From the NCBI RefSeq assembly GCF_030646615.1, contig NZ_JAUSLG010000103.1:1-53478 (forward strand): a DNA stretch of 53,478 bases. The letters are read 5' to 3'. The DNA is from Phenylobacterium sp. GTDB taxonomy: Bacteria; Pseudomonadota; Alphaproteobacteria; Caulobacterales; Caulobacteraceae. The position numbers were made by a program, and so were the translations under genes. The notes beneath the pieces were generated by a model. It searched no databases. It worked only from the letters and a program-made list of their open reading frames with translations, and was not told where the DNA came from. This document shows, one piece after another, positions 15,530 to 23,592 of this stretch (position 1 is its first letter; the number at the start of each line of letters is the position of its first letter).

Positions 15530-16327
15530 TCAGCCGATCCGGCTGGACATGCCGCCGTCCACCGGCAGCAGAACGCCGGTGATGAAGGCGGCCTCATGGC
15601 TGGCCAGGAACAGGGCCGCATAGGCGGTGTCCCAGGCCGTGCCCATCTTGCCCCCGAGTGGCACGCGCGCGCCGCGGGCTTCGCGCACCGCCTCGACGTC
15701 CTGGCCGGTGGCCTGGGCGATGCCGGCCACCGCCATGGGCGTGTCCATCAGGCCCGGCAGGATGGCGTTGCAGCGCACCCCATACTTGGCGTTGGACTGG
15801 GCGATGCTGGTGGTCAGCCGGTTCATGGCCGCCTTGGAGACCTCGTAGGCCACCTGGGTCCCGCCGGCGATAGAGGCCAGGGACGAGATGTTGACGATCG
15901 CCCCGCCCCCTTGGGCGCGCATCACCGGGATGGCCGCCTTGCTGGTCAGCCAGGCGCCCTTGAGGTTGACCGCCAGGATGCGGTCGAAGGCGTCTTCCTC
16001 GACCTTGTGCGCCGGCCCGTCGCCGCCGCCGATCCCGACATTGTTGACCAGGATGTCGAGGCCCCCGAGGGTCTCGCCGGCCGCGGCGATCACGGCCTCG
16101 GCGCCCTCGGCCTTGGCGATATTGGCGGCCTGGGCGTAGGCCTGCCCGCCCTCGGCGGCGATCATGTCCACCGTCTCCTGCGCGCGCTCGGCCACCCGGT
16201 CGACACAGAGGACGCGGGCGCCTTCACGGGCGAAGAGCACCGCCATGGCGCGGCCATTACCGATGGTCTGGCCCGGCGTCTGGCCGGCCCCGCAGATGAC
16301 CGCGGTCTTGCCGTCGAGCCGTCCCAT
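15530..16327 (-). CDS. SDR-family oxidoreductase with variant cofactor loop
   Basis: The 265-residue enzyme has a longer glycine loop than usual, CGAGQTPGQTIGNGRAM in place of TGxxxGIG. This is seen in SDRs annotated as 2-hydroxycyclohexanecarboxyl-type dehydrogenases. The Asp after the second strand (CVDRVAERA) favours NAD. NNVG, ISSLAS and YEVSKAAMN supply the active site. Its start overlaps the stop of the CMD gene by one base, so the two are translationally coupled. It most likely oxidises a cyclic or branched alcohol in a degradation route that also uses the other SDR. Confidence 0.85.
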   Translation of the reverse strand: MGRLDGKTAVICGAGQTPGQTIGNGRAMAVLFAREGARVLCVDRVAERAQETVDMIAAEGGQAYAQAANIAKAEGAEAVIAAAGETLGGLDILVNNVGIGGGDGPAHKVEEDAFDRILAVNLKGAWLTSKAAIPVMRAQGGGAIVNISSLASIAGGTQVAYEVSKAAMNRLTTSIAQSNAKYGVRCNAILPGLMDTPMAVAGIAQATGQDVEAVREARGARVPLGGKMGTAWDTAYAALFLASHEAAFITGVLLPVDGGMSSRIG

Positions 16328-16896
16328 CAGAAGCCCTTCAGGTCGGGATCGAGGGTCTGGCCCTCGTCCAGCTGGACGCCGAAGCTGTTCAGCATCATCG
16401 AGACCTGGGTGTACTGGCCCGCGGAAAACACCACGTCCATCTTCTGCTTGTCGCTGAAATGGGCGTCCAGGGCCGCCCAGGTCGCATCGGTGATGAACTG
16501 GTCATGGTGCAGTTCGTCGGCGGCGCGGACCAGGGCCGCATCGGCGGGGCTCCACCCCGCAGCGTCCGGGCCCTGCTTGATGCGGGCGACCTCTTCGTCG
16601 CTCAACCCCGCCTGCTTGCCGATCGGCACATGCTGGGTCCACTCGTAGCCCGAGCGGCAGAGGAAGCCGATCCGCAGGATGACGATCTCGCGGTCGCGGG
16701 CCGACAGGCCGTTCCGGCGCGACAGGATGTAGTTGCCCCAGCCCATGAAGCCCTTCATCGCCTTGGGCTCACGCACCAGGGTGCGGAAGATGTTCAGGAC
16801 CCGGCCGCGCTCGGCCATGGGCGCCAGCAGCTCGCGCTGGTCGGCGTCCATGTCCTTGTCGGCGAGGGGTTCGATTCTGGGCTTGGCCAGGCGCAT
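16327..16896 (-). CDS. Carboxymuconolactone decarboxylase-like protein
   Basis: This 189-residue protein has the CMD/AhpD fold: REIVILRIGFLCRSGYEWTQHVPIG shows the conserved helix with a single Cys and the EW-x-xH motif that replaces the CxxC of AhpD peroxidase. The family includes gamma-carboxymuconolactone decarboxylase and poorly understood relatives in degradation operons. I place the start at 16896 because GGAGGA lies 4 bases upstream, although the frame runs further. It leads the SDR-SDR operon. Confidence 0.8.
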   Translation of the reverse strand: MRLAKPRIEPLADKDMDADQRELLAPMAERGRVLNIFRTLVREPKAMKGFMGWGNYILSRRNGLSARDREIVILRIGFLCRSGYEWTQHVPIGKQAGLSDEEVARIKQGPDAAGWSPADAALVRAADELHHDQFITDATWAALDAHFSDKQKMDVVFSAGQYTQVSMMLNSFGVQLDEGQTLDPDLKGF

Positions 16897-16995
16897 GTCG
16901 TCCTCCGGTCGTTTCCTGCGGCGCACCGACATCGCACCCCTCGCCCCGGATTTCTAGGCTCCGGTGTGCTCAGGGGGCCAAGTACGTCCCCGCGA

Positions 16996-18444
16996 TCAGA
17001 CCTGCGACGGCGCCGTCCCGCCTGCGGGAGCCTCCTGGACTGCGCCCCGCGCCGGAGCCTTGTGGCTGATCGCCAGGCCGATGATCGTCGGGATGAGAAT
17101 GCCGGGCAGGCCTTCGTAGACCTGCTCATGCCAGCCTTGCATCCGCCACAGGAAGGCGATGGCGACACCGCCCAGCATCAGGGCGATGGCCGTCGGCTGG
17201 TTCAGCCGCCGGCCCAGGGCCTGGACGATCATCAGCGGGCCAAAGGCGCAGGCCAGCGTCGACCAGGCCAGGATGACCAGGCTGAACACACTGCGCGATC
17301 CACTGAGGGCGAACATCAAGGCCATGAGGGTGACGCCAGCGGTGACCACTTTCATGATCCAGGGCTTCTGGATCCGGCCGCCCGCCAGATCGCTGGTGAT
17401 CGCCGCCGAACAGGCCAACACGAGGGAGTCGGCCGTGGACATGGTGGCCGCGAAGATTCCGGCCAGCACCACGCCGACCAGGGCGGCCGGCAGGAGTTCC
17501 ACGGCCATGGTCGGCAGGGCGAGTTCAGGGTCCAGGGCGCCCAGGTCCGGCAGATAAAGCCGCGACATCAGGCCGACGCCGGTGGCCAGCAGATAGAAGA
17601 GCGTGAAGTAGCCATAGTACCAACCCCGCGCTGCGGCCATGTCGTCCGCATTTTTCAGAGCCATGAACCGAACCATGACGTGCGGCTGGCCGATGACGCT
17701 GACCCCGGCGAACATCCAGCCCACGACAAACAGCGCCATGCCGAGGAAGCCGGGGAAGAGAAGGTCGGCCGGGAAGAGGTCGAGGAAGCCCGGGATGGCC
17801 GCCATCTCCAGATAGGTGTTGTCGATCCCGCCTCGTCCGGCCACGGCCACCCAGAGCAGCATGGTCATGGCGAAGATCATGACCAGCGACTGGGCCGCGT
17901 CGGTCCAGATCGAGGCGCGGATGCCGCCGACGGCGCTATAGGCCAGGATCAGGGCCGCCGAGATCATGGCCCCGGTCTGCGGCGTCCAGCCCAGCACCCC
18001 TTGCAAGGCCTTGCCCCCGGCCGCGATCTGGGCTGCGGCATAGGCGCCCAGGAAGATCACGGCGATCACCGCGGCGATCTTGCGCCAGAGGCCGAAGTCC
18101 TGGCCCGACCAGTTGGCGACGACAGCCCCGAACGAGACCTGACCGGAAGATTCGGTCACTTCACGCAGGCGTCGGTGAATGAAGATCGACGCCAGGAAGT
18201 CGCCGAGAATCCAGCCGATCATCAGCCAGATGGCGGCCAATCCCGTCGCATAGGTGAAGCCGATCACCCCAATGAACATGTAGCCCGAATTGTTCGTCGC
18301 CACCGCTGACAGGCCGGCCATGGCCGGATGCACGCTGCTGCTGGCCAGGTAGTAGTCCTTCTTGGAGGCCTGGGCCTTGCGCACCGACGCCAGGCCAATC
18401 CCCACAAAGGCGGCCAGACAGAGCAGGAAGACGATCATGGTCAT
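16996..18444 (-). CDS. Sodium:solute symporter (SSS family) near the ectoine operon
   Basis: This 482-residue protein has about 13 hydrophobic helices and SSS-family features (YFLASSS-like opening, ATNNSGYMFIG, GGIRASIWTDAAQS, FAATMSTADSLVL). It is similar to the proline/sodium symporter PutP. It lies directly downstream of the ectoine genes but is separated from ask by a strong terminator, so it has its own promoter between 18445 and 18485. Uptake of ectoine, proline or a related solute is plausible from position only. It could equally serve the downstream SDR operon. Confidence 0.85.
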   Translation of the reverse strand: MTMIVFLLCLAAFVGIGLASVRKAQASKKDYYLASSSVHPAMAGLSAVATNNSGYMFIGVIGFTYATGLAAIWLMIGWILGDFLASIFIHRRLREVTESSGQVSFGAVVANWSGQDFGLWRKIAAVIAVIFLGAYAAAQIAAGGKALQGVLGWTPQTGAMISAALILAYSAVGGIRASIWTDAAQSLVMIFAMTMLLWVAVAGRGGIDNTYLEMAAIPGFLDLFPADLLFPGFLGMALFVVGWMFAGVSVIGQPHVMVRFMALKNADDMAAARGWYYGYFTLFYLLATGVGLMSRLYLPDLGALDPELALPTMAVELLPAALVGVVLAGIFAATMSTADSLVLACSAAITSDLAGGRIQKPWIMKVVTAGVTLMALMFALSGSRSVFSLVILAWSTLACAFGPLMIVQALGRRLNQPTAIALMLGGVAIAFLWRMQGWHEQVYEGLPGILIPTIIGLAISHKAPARGAVQEAPAGGTAPSQV

Positions 18445-18485
18445 GGCGGGGGCCTGGAAGATTGGAAAAGGTCAGATCAAAAATG

Positions 18486-18515
18486 CGAAAAGCCCGCGGC
18501 GCTGACGCCGCGGGC
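18486..18515 (-). terminator. Intrinsic terminator of the ectoine operon
   Basis: A 10-bp perfect GC stem (GCCCGCGGCG at 18492-18501 with CGCCGCGGGC at 18506-18515) with a CTGA loop is followed, on the minus strand, by CTTTT-type T runs. It starts 11 bases after the ask stop codon and closes the ectoine transcript before the symporter gene. Confidence 0.85.
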
Positions 18516-18526
18516 GAAAACTACGT

Positions 18527-19975
18527 TCAGGCTGCGCTTCGAAGAGGCCGGGCTAAGGCCTCGTCCTCTTCGACAAGGCGTCGATGGAGCGCAATGACAG
18601 CGGCGTCATAGCGATCCTCGGCCACGACGAATTGGATGTCCACCCGGCGGGACAGCTGTTGTAGCCCGAGGATCTCGACCCCGGCCTCGCCAAGCGCCAG
18701 CGTGGCCCGGCTGGTCAGGTTCGGCACGTTCAGGTCGCTGCCGATGGCCGCTACGATGGCCACCTTGCGGGTGGAGACCGCCGCATTGGGGAACATCTCC
18801 TCCAGGTCGGCGATGACGCGCTTCACCTGCTTGGGGTTGGCGTCCAGATGGTGGGTGATGGTGTTGGCGTTGGAGGCCTTGGACACGATGCGGACGTTGT
18901 GGCGCGACAGCACCTCAAGGATGCCGGCGTCGTAGCCCTTCACCCCCACCATGTCCTGCTCCAGCAATTCCAGGGTGGTGACCCCCTTCATGCCGGCGAT
19001 GATCTCCACCCGGGGCGTCTCCGAGACGAAGTCGCCGCAGATCGAAGTGCCCTGGTCCTCGGGCTCGAAGGTGTTCTTGACGATCAGCGGGATGCCGGCA
19101 TGGCGCAGGCCGCGGGCGGCGCGGGGGTGAATGGCTTCCATCCCCAGATTGGCCAGCTGGTCAGCCACGTCATAGTTGGTCCGGCCGATCTTGCGCACGG
19201 CATCCTGGCCGACCAGGTTCGGGTCGGCGCTGGAGAGGTGGAACTCCTTGTGGATGATCGCTTCCTTGGCGCCGGTCAGCACGCCGACCCGACTGAACAC
19301 CACCTCGCTATAGCCCCGGCCAAACTCGCGCATCAGCCCCTCGCGGCGCTGGGCGAAGCCGGTGACGATCGGCAGCTCCCGAGCCACGTCCACATCGGCG
19401 AAGGCGTCCTGGATGCGCTCATCCAGGGTCAGGGGCCGCTTGTCGTGCCAGGCCGTCAGATCCACGAACCGAGCGTTCACGCCGCGGCTGCGCAGCTCCA
19501 GGGTCAGATTCTGGGCGCTGTGGGCCTCGCCCAGCGAGGCCAGCATTTCCCGCGCCGCGCCCAGCTGGGTGTCGAGGCGGAAATGGCCATGGGCGCAGAG
19601 GCGCTGCAGGTCGGTGAGCGCCGAGCGGGCGTCTTCGATGCGGGCCAGGATGAACTCGTCGGCCCGCTCGCGATCTTCGCCGTGGCCGAAACGGTCGGCG
19701 TTTATGGCCAGCATGTCGGCCTGCACCCGGGCCAGGGCGTCGAGCCAGGCCGAGGCCTCCATGGCCGAGGCGCCGGCGAACAGGGCGTAAACCCCGGGCG
19801 TGCCGGTCTTCTTGTGCTCCAGCAACTGATTGGTGATGCCGGCATAGGCCGAGACCACGAAGATGCGGCTATAGAGCTCCGCGCCCTTGCGGTCGGCGAT
19901 CAGGATATTGCCCAGCACCGCATCGGTGTTGGAGATCGACGTGCCGCCGATCTTCTCGACTGTGTGTCCGCTCAT
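18527..19975 (-). CDS. ask: Ectoine-specific aspartokinase (Ask_Ect)
   Basis: The 482-residue protein carries the aspartokinase start VEKIGGTSISN, a catalytic FGRGYSEVVFSRVG segment, and two C-terminal ACT-type domains (from about residue 330). It phosphorylates aspartate, the first step toward aspartate semialdehyde, the substrate of EctB. Ectoine clusters in many proteobacteria carry this specialised form, thought to escape feedback by lysine and threonine. Its ATG overlaps the ectD stop by one base (TGATG). The gene is last in the operon, before a clear terminator. Confidence 0.92.
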   Translation of the reverse strand: MSGHTVEKIGGTSISNTDAVLGNILIADRKGAELYSRIFVVSAYAGITNQLLEHKKTGTPGVYALFAGASAMEASAWLDALARVQADMLAINADRFGHGEDRERADEFILARIEDARSALTDLQRLCAHGHFRLDTQLGAAREMLASLGEAHSAQNLTLELRSRGVNARFVDLTAWHDKRPLTLDERIQDAFADVDVARELPIVTGFAQRREGLMREFGRGYSEVVFSRVGVLTGAKEAIIHKEFHLSSADPNLVGQDAVRKIGRTNYDVADQLANLGMEAIHPRAARGLRHAGIPLIVKNTFEPEDQGTSICGDFVSETPRVEIIAGMKGVTTLELLEQDMVGVKGYDAGILEVLSRHNVRIVSKASNANTITHHLDANPKQVKRVIADLEEMFPNAAVSTRKVAIVAAIGSDLNVPNLTSRATLALGEAGVEILGLQQLSRRVDIQFVVAEDRYDAAVIALHRRLVEEDEALARPLRSAA

Positions 19976-20898
19976 CAGGCCGCCCTTACCTGCTTGGCCA
20001 GGCTCCCGGAGACGGGAACCAGCCGTTGCGTATGCTCTCGCGCAGCCACGAACTCCGGGCGCGGCGTCTCAGCCCCGAAGGGCGCGACGAGGCGGTTGGC
20101 CTCGGCGTTGTAGACCATGAAGGCGTTGGCCCTGGGGAACGGCGTGATGTTGCCGTTCGACCCGTGCATGGTGTTGCAGTCGAAGATCACCACCGAGCCC
20201 GCCGGACCCGTCGGCGCCACGATGCCATGCTGCTCGGCCAGCTTGGCCAGGCTGTCACGGTCCGGCACCCCGTACTCCTGCTTGCGCAGGGACTGCCTGT
20301 AGTGGTCCTCCGGCGTCTCGCCGACGCAGGTGACAAAGGTCCTGTGCGAGCCGGGCATCAGCATCAGCGGCCCGTTGAACTCGAAATTGTCCACCAGTTG
20401 GACCGACATTGAGATGGCTCGCATCCGCGGCATGCCATCCTCGGTGTGCCAGGTCTCGAAGTCGGAGTGCCAGTAGAACTCCTTGCCGTCGAAGCCGGGC
20501 TTGTAGTTCAGCCGGGTCTGATGAAGGTAGACCTCATCGCCCAGGATGTGGTTGGCGATGGAGACCAGCCGCTCGTCGGCGGCCAGGCGTCCGATCAGGG
20601 CGCTCTGCCGGTCGATGGCGAAGATCGAGCGCACGGCGCCGGACGCCGGCTCGGCGATCACGGTCTGCGGGTCGATGGAGTCCGGCAGGCCCCGCAGGCG
20701 ATTCATCTCCCCCTGCAGCGCGGCGATTTCCTCGGTCTCGAAGACGTTCTGCAGCACCAGGAAGCCGTCCCGCTCGAAGGCTTCGTGCTGGGCCTGGCTC
20801 AGGGGCGACTCATAGCGCCACGGGCTGTGGATCACGGGGTCCTTGCGTTCCAGCCAGGTGGGCTGGTCGGCGACCCGCGAGGGATAAAGGTCGGTCAT
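19975..20898 (-). CDS. ectD: Ectoine 5-hydroxylase
   Basis: The 307-residue Fe(II)/2-oxoglutarate dioxygenase contains the EctD signature FYWHSDFETWHTEDGMP with the iron ligands His and Asp, and the distal His in CNTMHGSNGNITP. EctD converts ectoine to 5-hydroxyectoine, a stronger protectant against desiccation and heat. Length and motifs are normal. AAAGGAG lies 8 bases before the ATG. It is 112 bp from ectC, with a GC-rich hairpin in the gap, so its expression may be lower than that of ectC. It is translationally coupled to ask downstream. Confidence 0.95.
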   Translation of the reverse strand: MTDLYPSRVADQPTWLERKDPVIHSPWRYESPLSQAQHEAFERDGFLVLQNVFETEEIAALQGEMNRLRGLPDSIDPQTVIAEPASGAVRSIFAIDRQSALIGRLAADERLVSIANHILGDEVYLHQTRLNYKPGFDGKEFYWHSDFETWHTEDGMPRMRAISMSVQLVDNFEFNGPLMLMPGSHRTFVTCVGETPEDHYRQSLRKQEYGVPDRDSLAKLAEQHGIVAPTGPAGSVVIFDCNTMHGSNGNITPFPRANAFMVYNAEANRLVAPFGAETPRPEFVAAREHTQRLVPVSGSLAKQVRAA

Positions 20899-20921
20899 GA
20901 AAGGCTCCTTTCGCCTCTGGT

Positions 20922-20957
20922 CCCGCCCCGGCGGCCGTCTCGGCGCCGGGGGGCGGG
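20922..20957 (-). promoter_or_regulatory. GC-rich hairpin between ectC and ectD
   Basis: CCCGCCCCGGCG (20922-20933) pairs with CGCCGGGGGGCGGG (20944-20957) with a two-base bulge. It lies in the 112-bp gap inside the operon, just before the ectD ribosome binding site. It has no T tract, so it may be a partial terminator or an mRNA-processing/stability element that sets ectD and ask levels apart from ectAB and ectC. Confidence 0.45.
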
Positions 20958-21010
20958 CTCATGGTAAAGGGGGGTCCGGCGCCAGCCCCGACGGGACCGG
21001 CGCCGTGGCC

Positions 21011-21403
21011 TCAGACGGTTTCGGCTTCCAGGGGATAGGCGCCGGTGTCGTCGTGGACTTCCAGGCCGTTCAGGGGCGGATTGAAGACGCAGGCCATCTT
21101 CATCTCGCTCTTGGCCCGCAGGACATGCTTGTCGTGCTTGTCCAGGGCGTACATGACGCCAGGCTTGATGGGATGAACCTTGCCGGTGGCCAAGTCTTCG
21201 ATCGAGCCCTCCCCGGAGACGCAGTAAACCGACTCCAGGTGGTTCTGGTAATGCATGGGCAGCTCGGCGCCTTCGTAGATGGTCGTCAGGTGGAAGGAGA
21301 AGCCCATCCTGTCGTCCTTCAGCAGGAGACGGGTGCTTTCCCAGTCCTTGGACACCACGCGGCGGCGGGTCTGATTGGCTTCATTCAGGTCGCGAACGAT
21401 CAT
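21011..21403 (-). CDS. ectC: L-ectoine synthase
   Basis: The 130-residue cupin has the EctC opening [16 protein letters not shown], the middle segment [19 protein letters not shown] with the substrate/metal region, and [16 protein letters not shown]. It cyclises N-gamma-acetyl-diaminobutyrate to ectoine. Its ribosome binding site (AAAGGAG) overlaps the ectAB stop codon (TAAAGGAG), and the gap is 12 bp, so it is tightly linked to the upstream gene. Length matches the family. Confidence 0.95.
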   Translation of the reverse strand: MIVRDLNEANQTRRRVVSKDWESTRLLLKDDRMGFSFHLTTIYEGAELPMHYQNHLESVYCVSGEGSIEDLATGKVHPIKPGVMYALDKHDKHVLRAKSEMKMACVFNPPLNGLEVHDDTGAYPLEAETV

Positions 21404-21415
21404 GGTTGAACTCCT

Positions 21416-23353
21416 TTAGGCGGCCGAACCGAGCGCCTGGCGCTCAGCCACTTCGGCCACACAGTCAGCAAGAATATCGAGGCCGGCGTCGAGGTCGGCG
21501 TCGGTGATGTTGAGGGGCGCCAGGACCTTGAGGATCTGGTCGTGGGCGCCGCTGGTTTCGATGATCAGACCCCGCTTGAAGGCCTCATCGACGACGGGAT
21601 CGGAAACTTCGCCCGAACCCACGTCCAGGCCGCACATCATGCCGCGCCCTTTCACGCCCTTGACCACGCTGCGGTTCTGGAGGGCGATCTCCCGCAAACG
21701 CTTGCGGAGACGCTCGCCCTTCTTCTGGACCTCGGCGCCAAAGCTGTCGTCGGCCCAGAAGGTGTCGATGGCGGACTTGGCGGTGACGAAGGCGTGGCAG
21801 TTGCCGCGGAAGGTGCCGTTGTGCTCGCCGGGCTTCCACTGGTCGAATTCCGGCTTCACCAGCACCAGGGCCATGGGCAGGCCCATCCCCGAGAGGGACT
21901 TGGCCAGGGTGACGATGTCGGGCTTCAGGCCCATGCCTTCGAAGCTGAAGAAGCTGCCGGTGCGGCCGCAGCCGGCCTGGATGTCATCGACGATGAAGAG
22001 GGCGCCGTGTTTGTGGGCGATCTTCTCGACCTTGCGCAGCCAGTCGGCCGAGGCGACGTTCAGGCCGCCCTCGCCCTGGACCACCTCGACGATGATCGCG
22101 GCGGGCTTGTCGACGCCGCCCGACGGGTCGCTGAGCATCTGGTCGAGCTGGGCGGCCGTATCGACGCCGTCGCCGAAATAGCCGTCATAGGGCATGCGGG
22201 TCACGCCGCTGAGGGGCATGTGCGCGCCCGTGCGGTGGTGGCTGTTGCCGGTGGCGGCCAGGGCGCCCAGGGTCACCCCGTGGAAGCCGTTAGTGAAGGC
22301 GATCACATTGGTCCGGCCGGTCACCTTGCGGGCCAGCTTCATCGCCGCCTCGACGGCGTTGGCGCCGGTGGGGCCGGTGAACTGGGCGCGATAGTTCATG
22401 CCGCGGGGCTTGAGGATCTTGCCCTCAAGCGCCTCGAGGAACTCGGCCTTGGCGCGGGAGTGCATGTCCAGGCTGTGCACAACACCGTTGCTCTCGATGT
22501 AGTCCATCAGGGCGCGCTTCATCACCGGGTGGTTATGGCCATAGTTGAGCACCGAGCAGCCGGTCAGGAAGTCGATATAGCCCCGGCCCTCGCTGTCGTA
22601 CTGCCACGCGCCCTCGGCCCGGTCGAAGACGGCGGGGAAGCTGCGTGAATAGGAGCGCACCTGCGATTCCATCCGCTCAAAAGTGGCGAAGGGGCGCGGC
22701 TCGCGGGTCTGGGTTTCGGCGTCATACATCTTGATTTCCCTTCCTTGGGGTCGGGTGAACGGGCGGGTTTGGGTCGCGGCTGGGCGCGGAATGGCGGCGA
22801 GGCCGCTGGGCGGATCGAACGGGCCGATGGTGACCAGGTGTTCGGTCTCGTGGCCGGTGGGGAAGTGCTCGTCCTTGAGGAACCACGGCGCATCGCTGAG
22901 CGGCGCCGACAGCTTCCGGGCGAGCCCCTTGAACAGGCCCCAGGAGGCCGCGTTGTCGGGGGTGATCGTCGTCTCGATCCGGCTCACCCCGTCACATGAC
23001 GGGCGCTTGAGGATGTGGGCGATCATGCGCCCGGCCAGGCCGAGGCCGCGGGCCTCGGCGGCGACGGCGACCTGCCAGACGAAGAGCACGTCGCGGTCTC
23101 CCCGCGGTCGGTAGCCGGAAACCCAACCCACCAGGCGCCCGTCCCGCTTCACCGTCACGCAGGTGTCGGCGAAGTGGGTGCATTGCAGGAGGTTGCAATA
23201 GACGGAGTTCTGGTCGAGCGGCGGGCAGGTCGCAATCAGAGCGTGAACGGCGGGACCATCCGCAGCGTCTGGCGCCGCGAAGTCCAATTCGCCCCCCGAG
23301 CGCTCCGCGACGCCCGGCCCCCGGGTCATCGGCTGATAGCTCTTCATTTCCAT
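21416..23353 (-). CDS. ectAB: Fused EctA-EctB: diaminobutyrate acetyltransferase joined to diaminobutyrate aminotransferase
   Basis: One uninterrupted frame encodes both enzymes. Residues about 20-180 form EctA, a GNAT acetyltransferase (ATCPPLDQNSVYCNLLQ, LFVWQVAVAAEARGLGLAGRM, ETTITPDNAASWGLF, EHLVTIGPF). A Pro/Arg-rich linker of about 28 residues follows. From Met209 the frame is EctB, a class III PLP aminotransferase (FLTGCSVLNYGHNHP, FTGPTGANAVEAAMKLAR, lysine in LAKSLSGMGLP). EctB makes diaminobutyrate from aspartate semialdehyde and glutamate; EctA acetylates it. These are normally separate genes. I start at the ATG at 23353 (645 residues); 23347 and 23413 are alternatives. A strong internal ribosome binding site precedes the EctB methionine, so free EctB could also be made. 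Confidence 0.88.
   Translation of the reverse strand: MEMKSYQPMTRGPGVAERSGGELDFAAPDAADGPAVHALIATCPPLDQNSVYCNLLQCTHFADTCVTVKRDGRLVGWVSGYRPRGDRDVLFVWQVAVAAEARGLGLAGRMIAHILKRPSCDGVSRIETTITPDNAASWGLFKGLARKLSAPLSDAPWFLKDEHFPTGHETEHLVTIGPFDPPSGLAAIPRPAATQTRPFTRPQGREIKMYDAETQTREPRPFATFERMESQVRSYSRSFPAVFDRAEGAWQYDSEGRGYIDFLTGCSVLNYGHNHPVMKRALMDYIESNGVVHSLDMHSRAKAEFLEALEGKILKPRGMNYRAQFTGPTGANAVEAAMKLARKVTGRTNVIAFTNGFHGVTLGALAATGNSHHRTGAHMPLSGVTRMPYDGYFGDGVDTAAQLDQMLSDPSGGVDKPAAIIVEVVQGEGGLNVASADWLRKVEKIAHKHGALFIVDDIQAGCGRTGSFFSFEGMGLKPDIVTLAKSLSGMGLPMALVLVKPEFDQWKPGEHNGTFRGNCHAFVTAKSAIDTFWADDSFGAEVQKKGERLRKRLREIALQNRSVVKGVKGRGMMCGLDVGSGEVSDPVVDEAFKRGLIIETSGAHDQILKVLAPLNITDADLDAGLDILADCVAEVAERQALGSAA
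22738..22746 (-). promoter_or_regulatory. Internal ribosome binding site at the EctB boundary
   Basis: On the minus strand AAGGAAGGG ends 8 bases before the in-frame ATG at 22729-22727. That ATG begins MYDAETQTREPRPFATFE and would give a 437-residue EctB, close to the normal length. The site lies inside the EctA-EctB frame, so it would allow a second start in the same frame. Confidence 0.65.
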
Positions 23354-23359
23354 GGCGGC

Positions 23360-23388
23360 TATTTGGTTCGTCAAACTAACTATGTCAA
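23360..23388 (-). promoter_or_regulatory. Ectoine operon promoter with overlapping MarR-type operator
   Basis: On the minus strand there is a perfect -35 box TTGACA (23383-23388), a 17-bp spacer, and CAAATA (23360-23365) as a weak -10. The predicted transcription start falls on or next to the ATG at 23353, so the mRNA could be leaderless. A partial palindrome, TTTG-N6-CAAA (23362-23375), overlaps the -10 and spacer and is a likely site for the divergent MarR regulator. Binding there would block RNA polymerase. Confidence 0.55.
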
Positions 23389-23592
23389 CCCCAACTGCCC
23401 AGGGATTACGCATCTAAATGCGTCTGGTTCCGGGCATTCGCGGGAAAAACATACAGTTGACTGAGAATTCGCGCTTCCGATTCGTTTGAACTTCAAATCA
23501 TTGCGATCTTGGGCGTTCGCGACGCTTGCGTCCCCCGGGCATCTGGAGGATCACATCGCTGCAAAGACTCAGCGAACCCTTGGGGACTCACG

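Noticed and set aside
16459..18309. 616-codon open frame on the plus strand over the CMD and symporter genes
   Set aside because: Antisense shadow with a His/Gln/Asp-rich composition and no domains; both minus-strand genes are clear family members.
23370..23375. Alternative -35 box TTGACG for the ectoine promoter
   Set aside because: At normal spacing its -10 would fall inside the coding region at a sequence unlike TATAAT.
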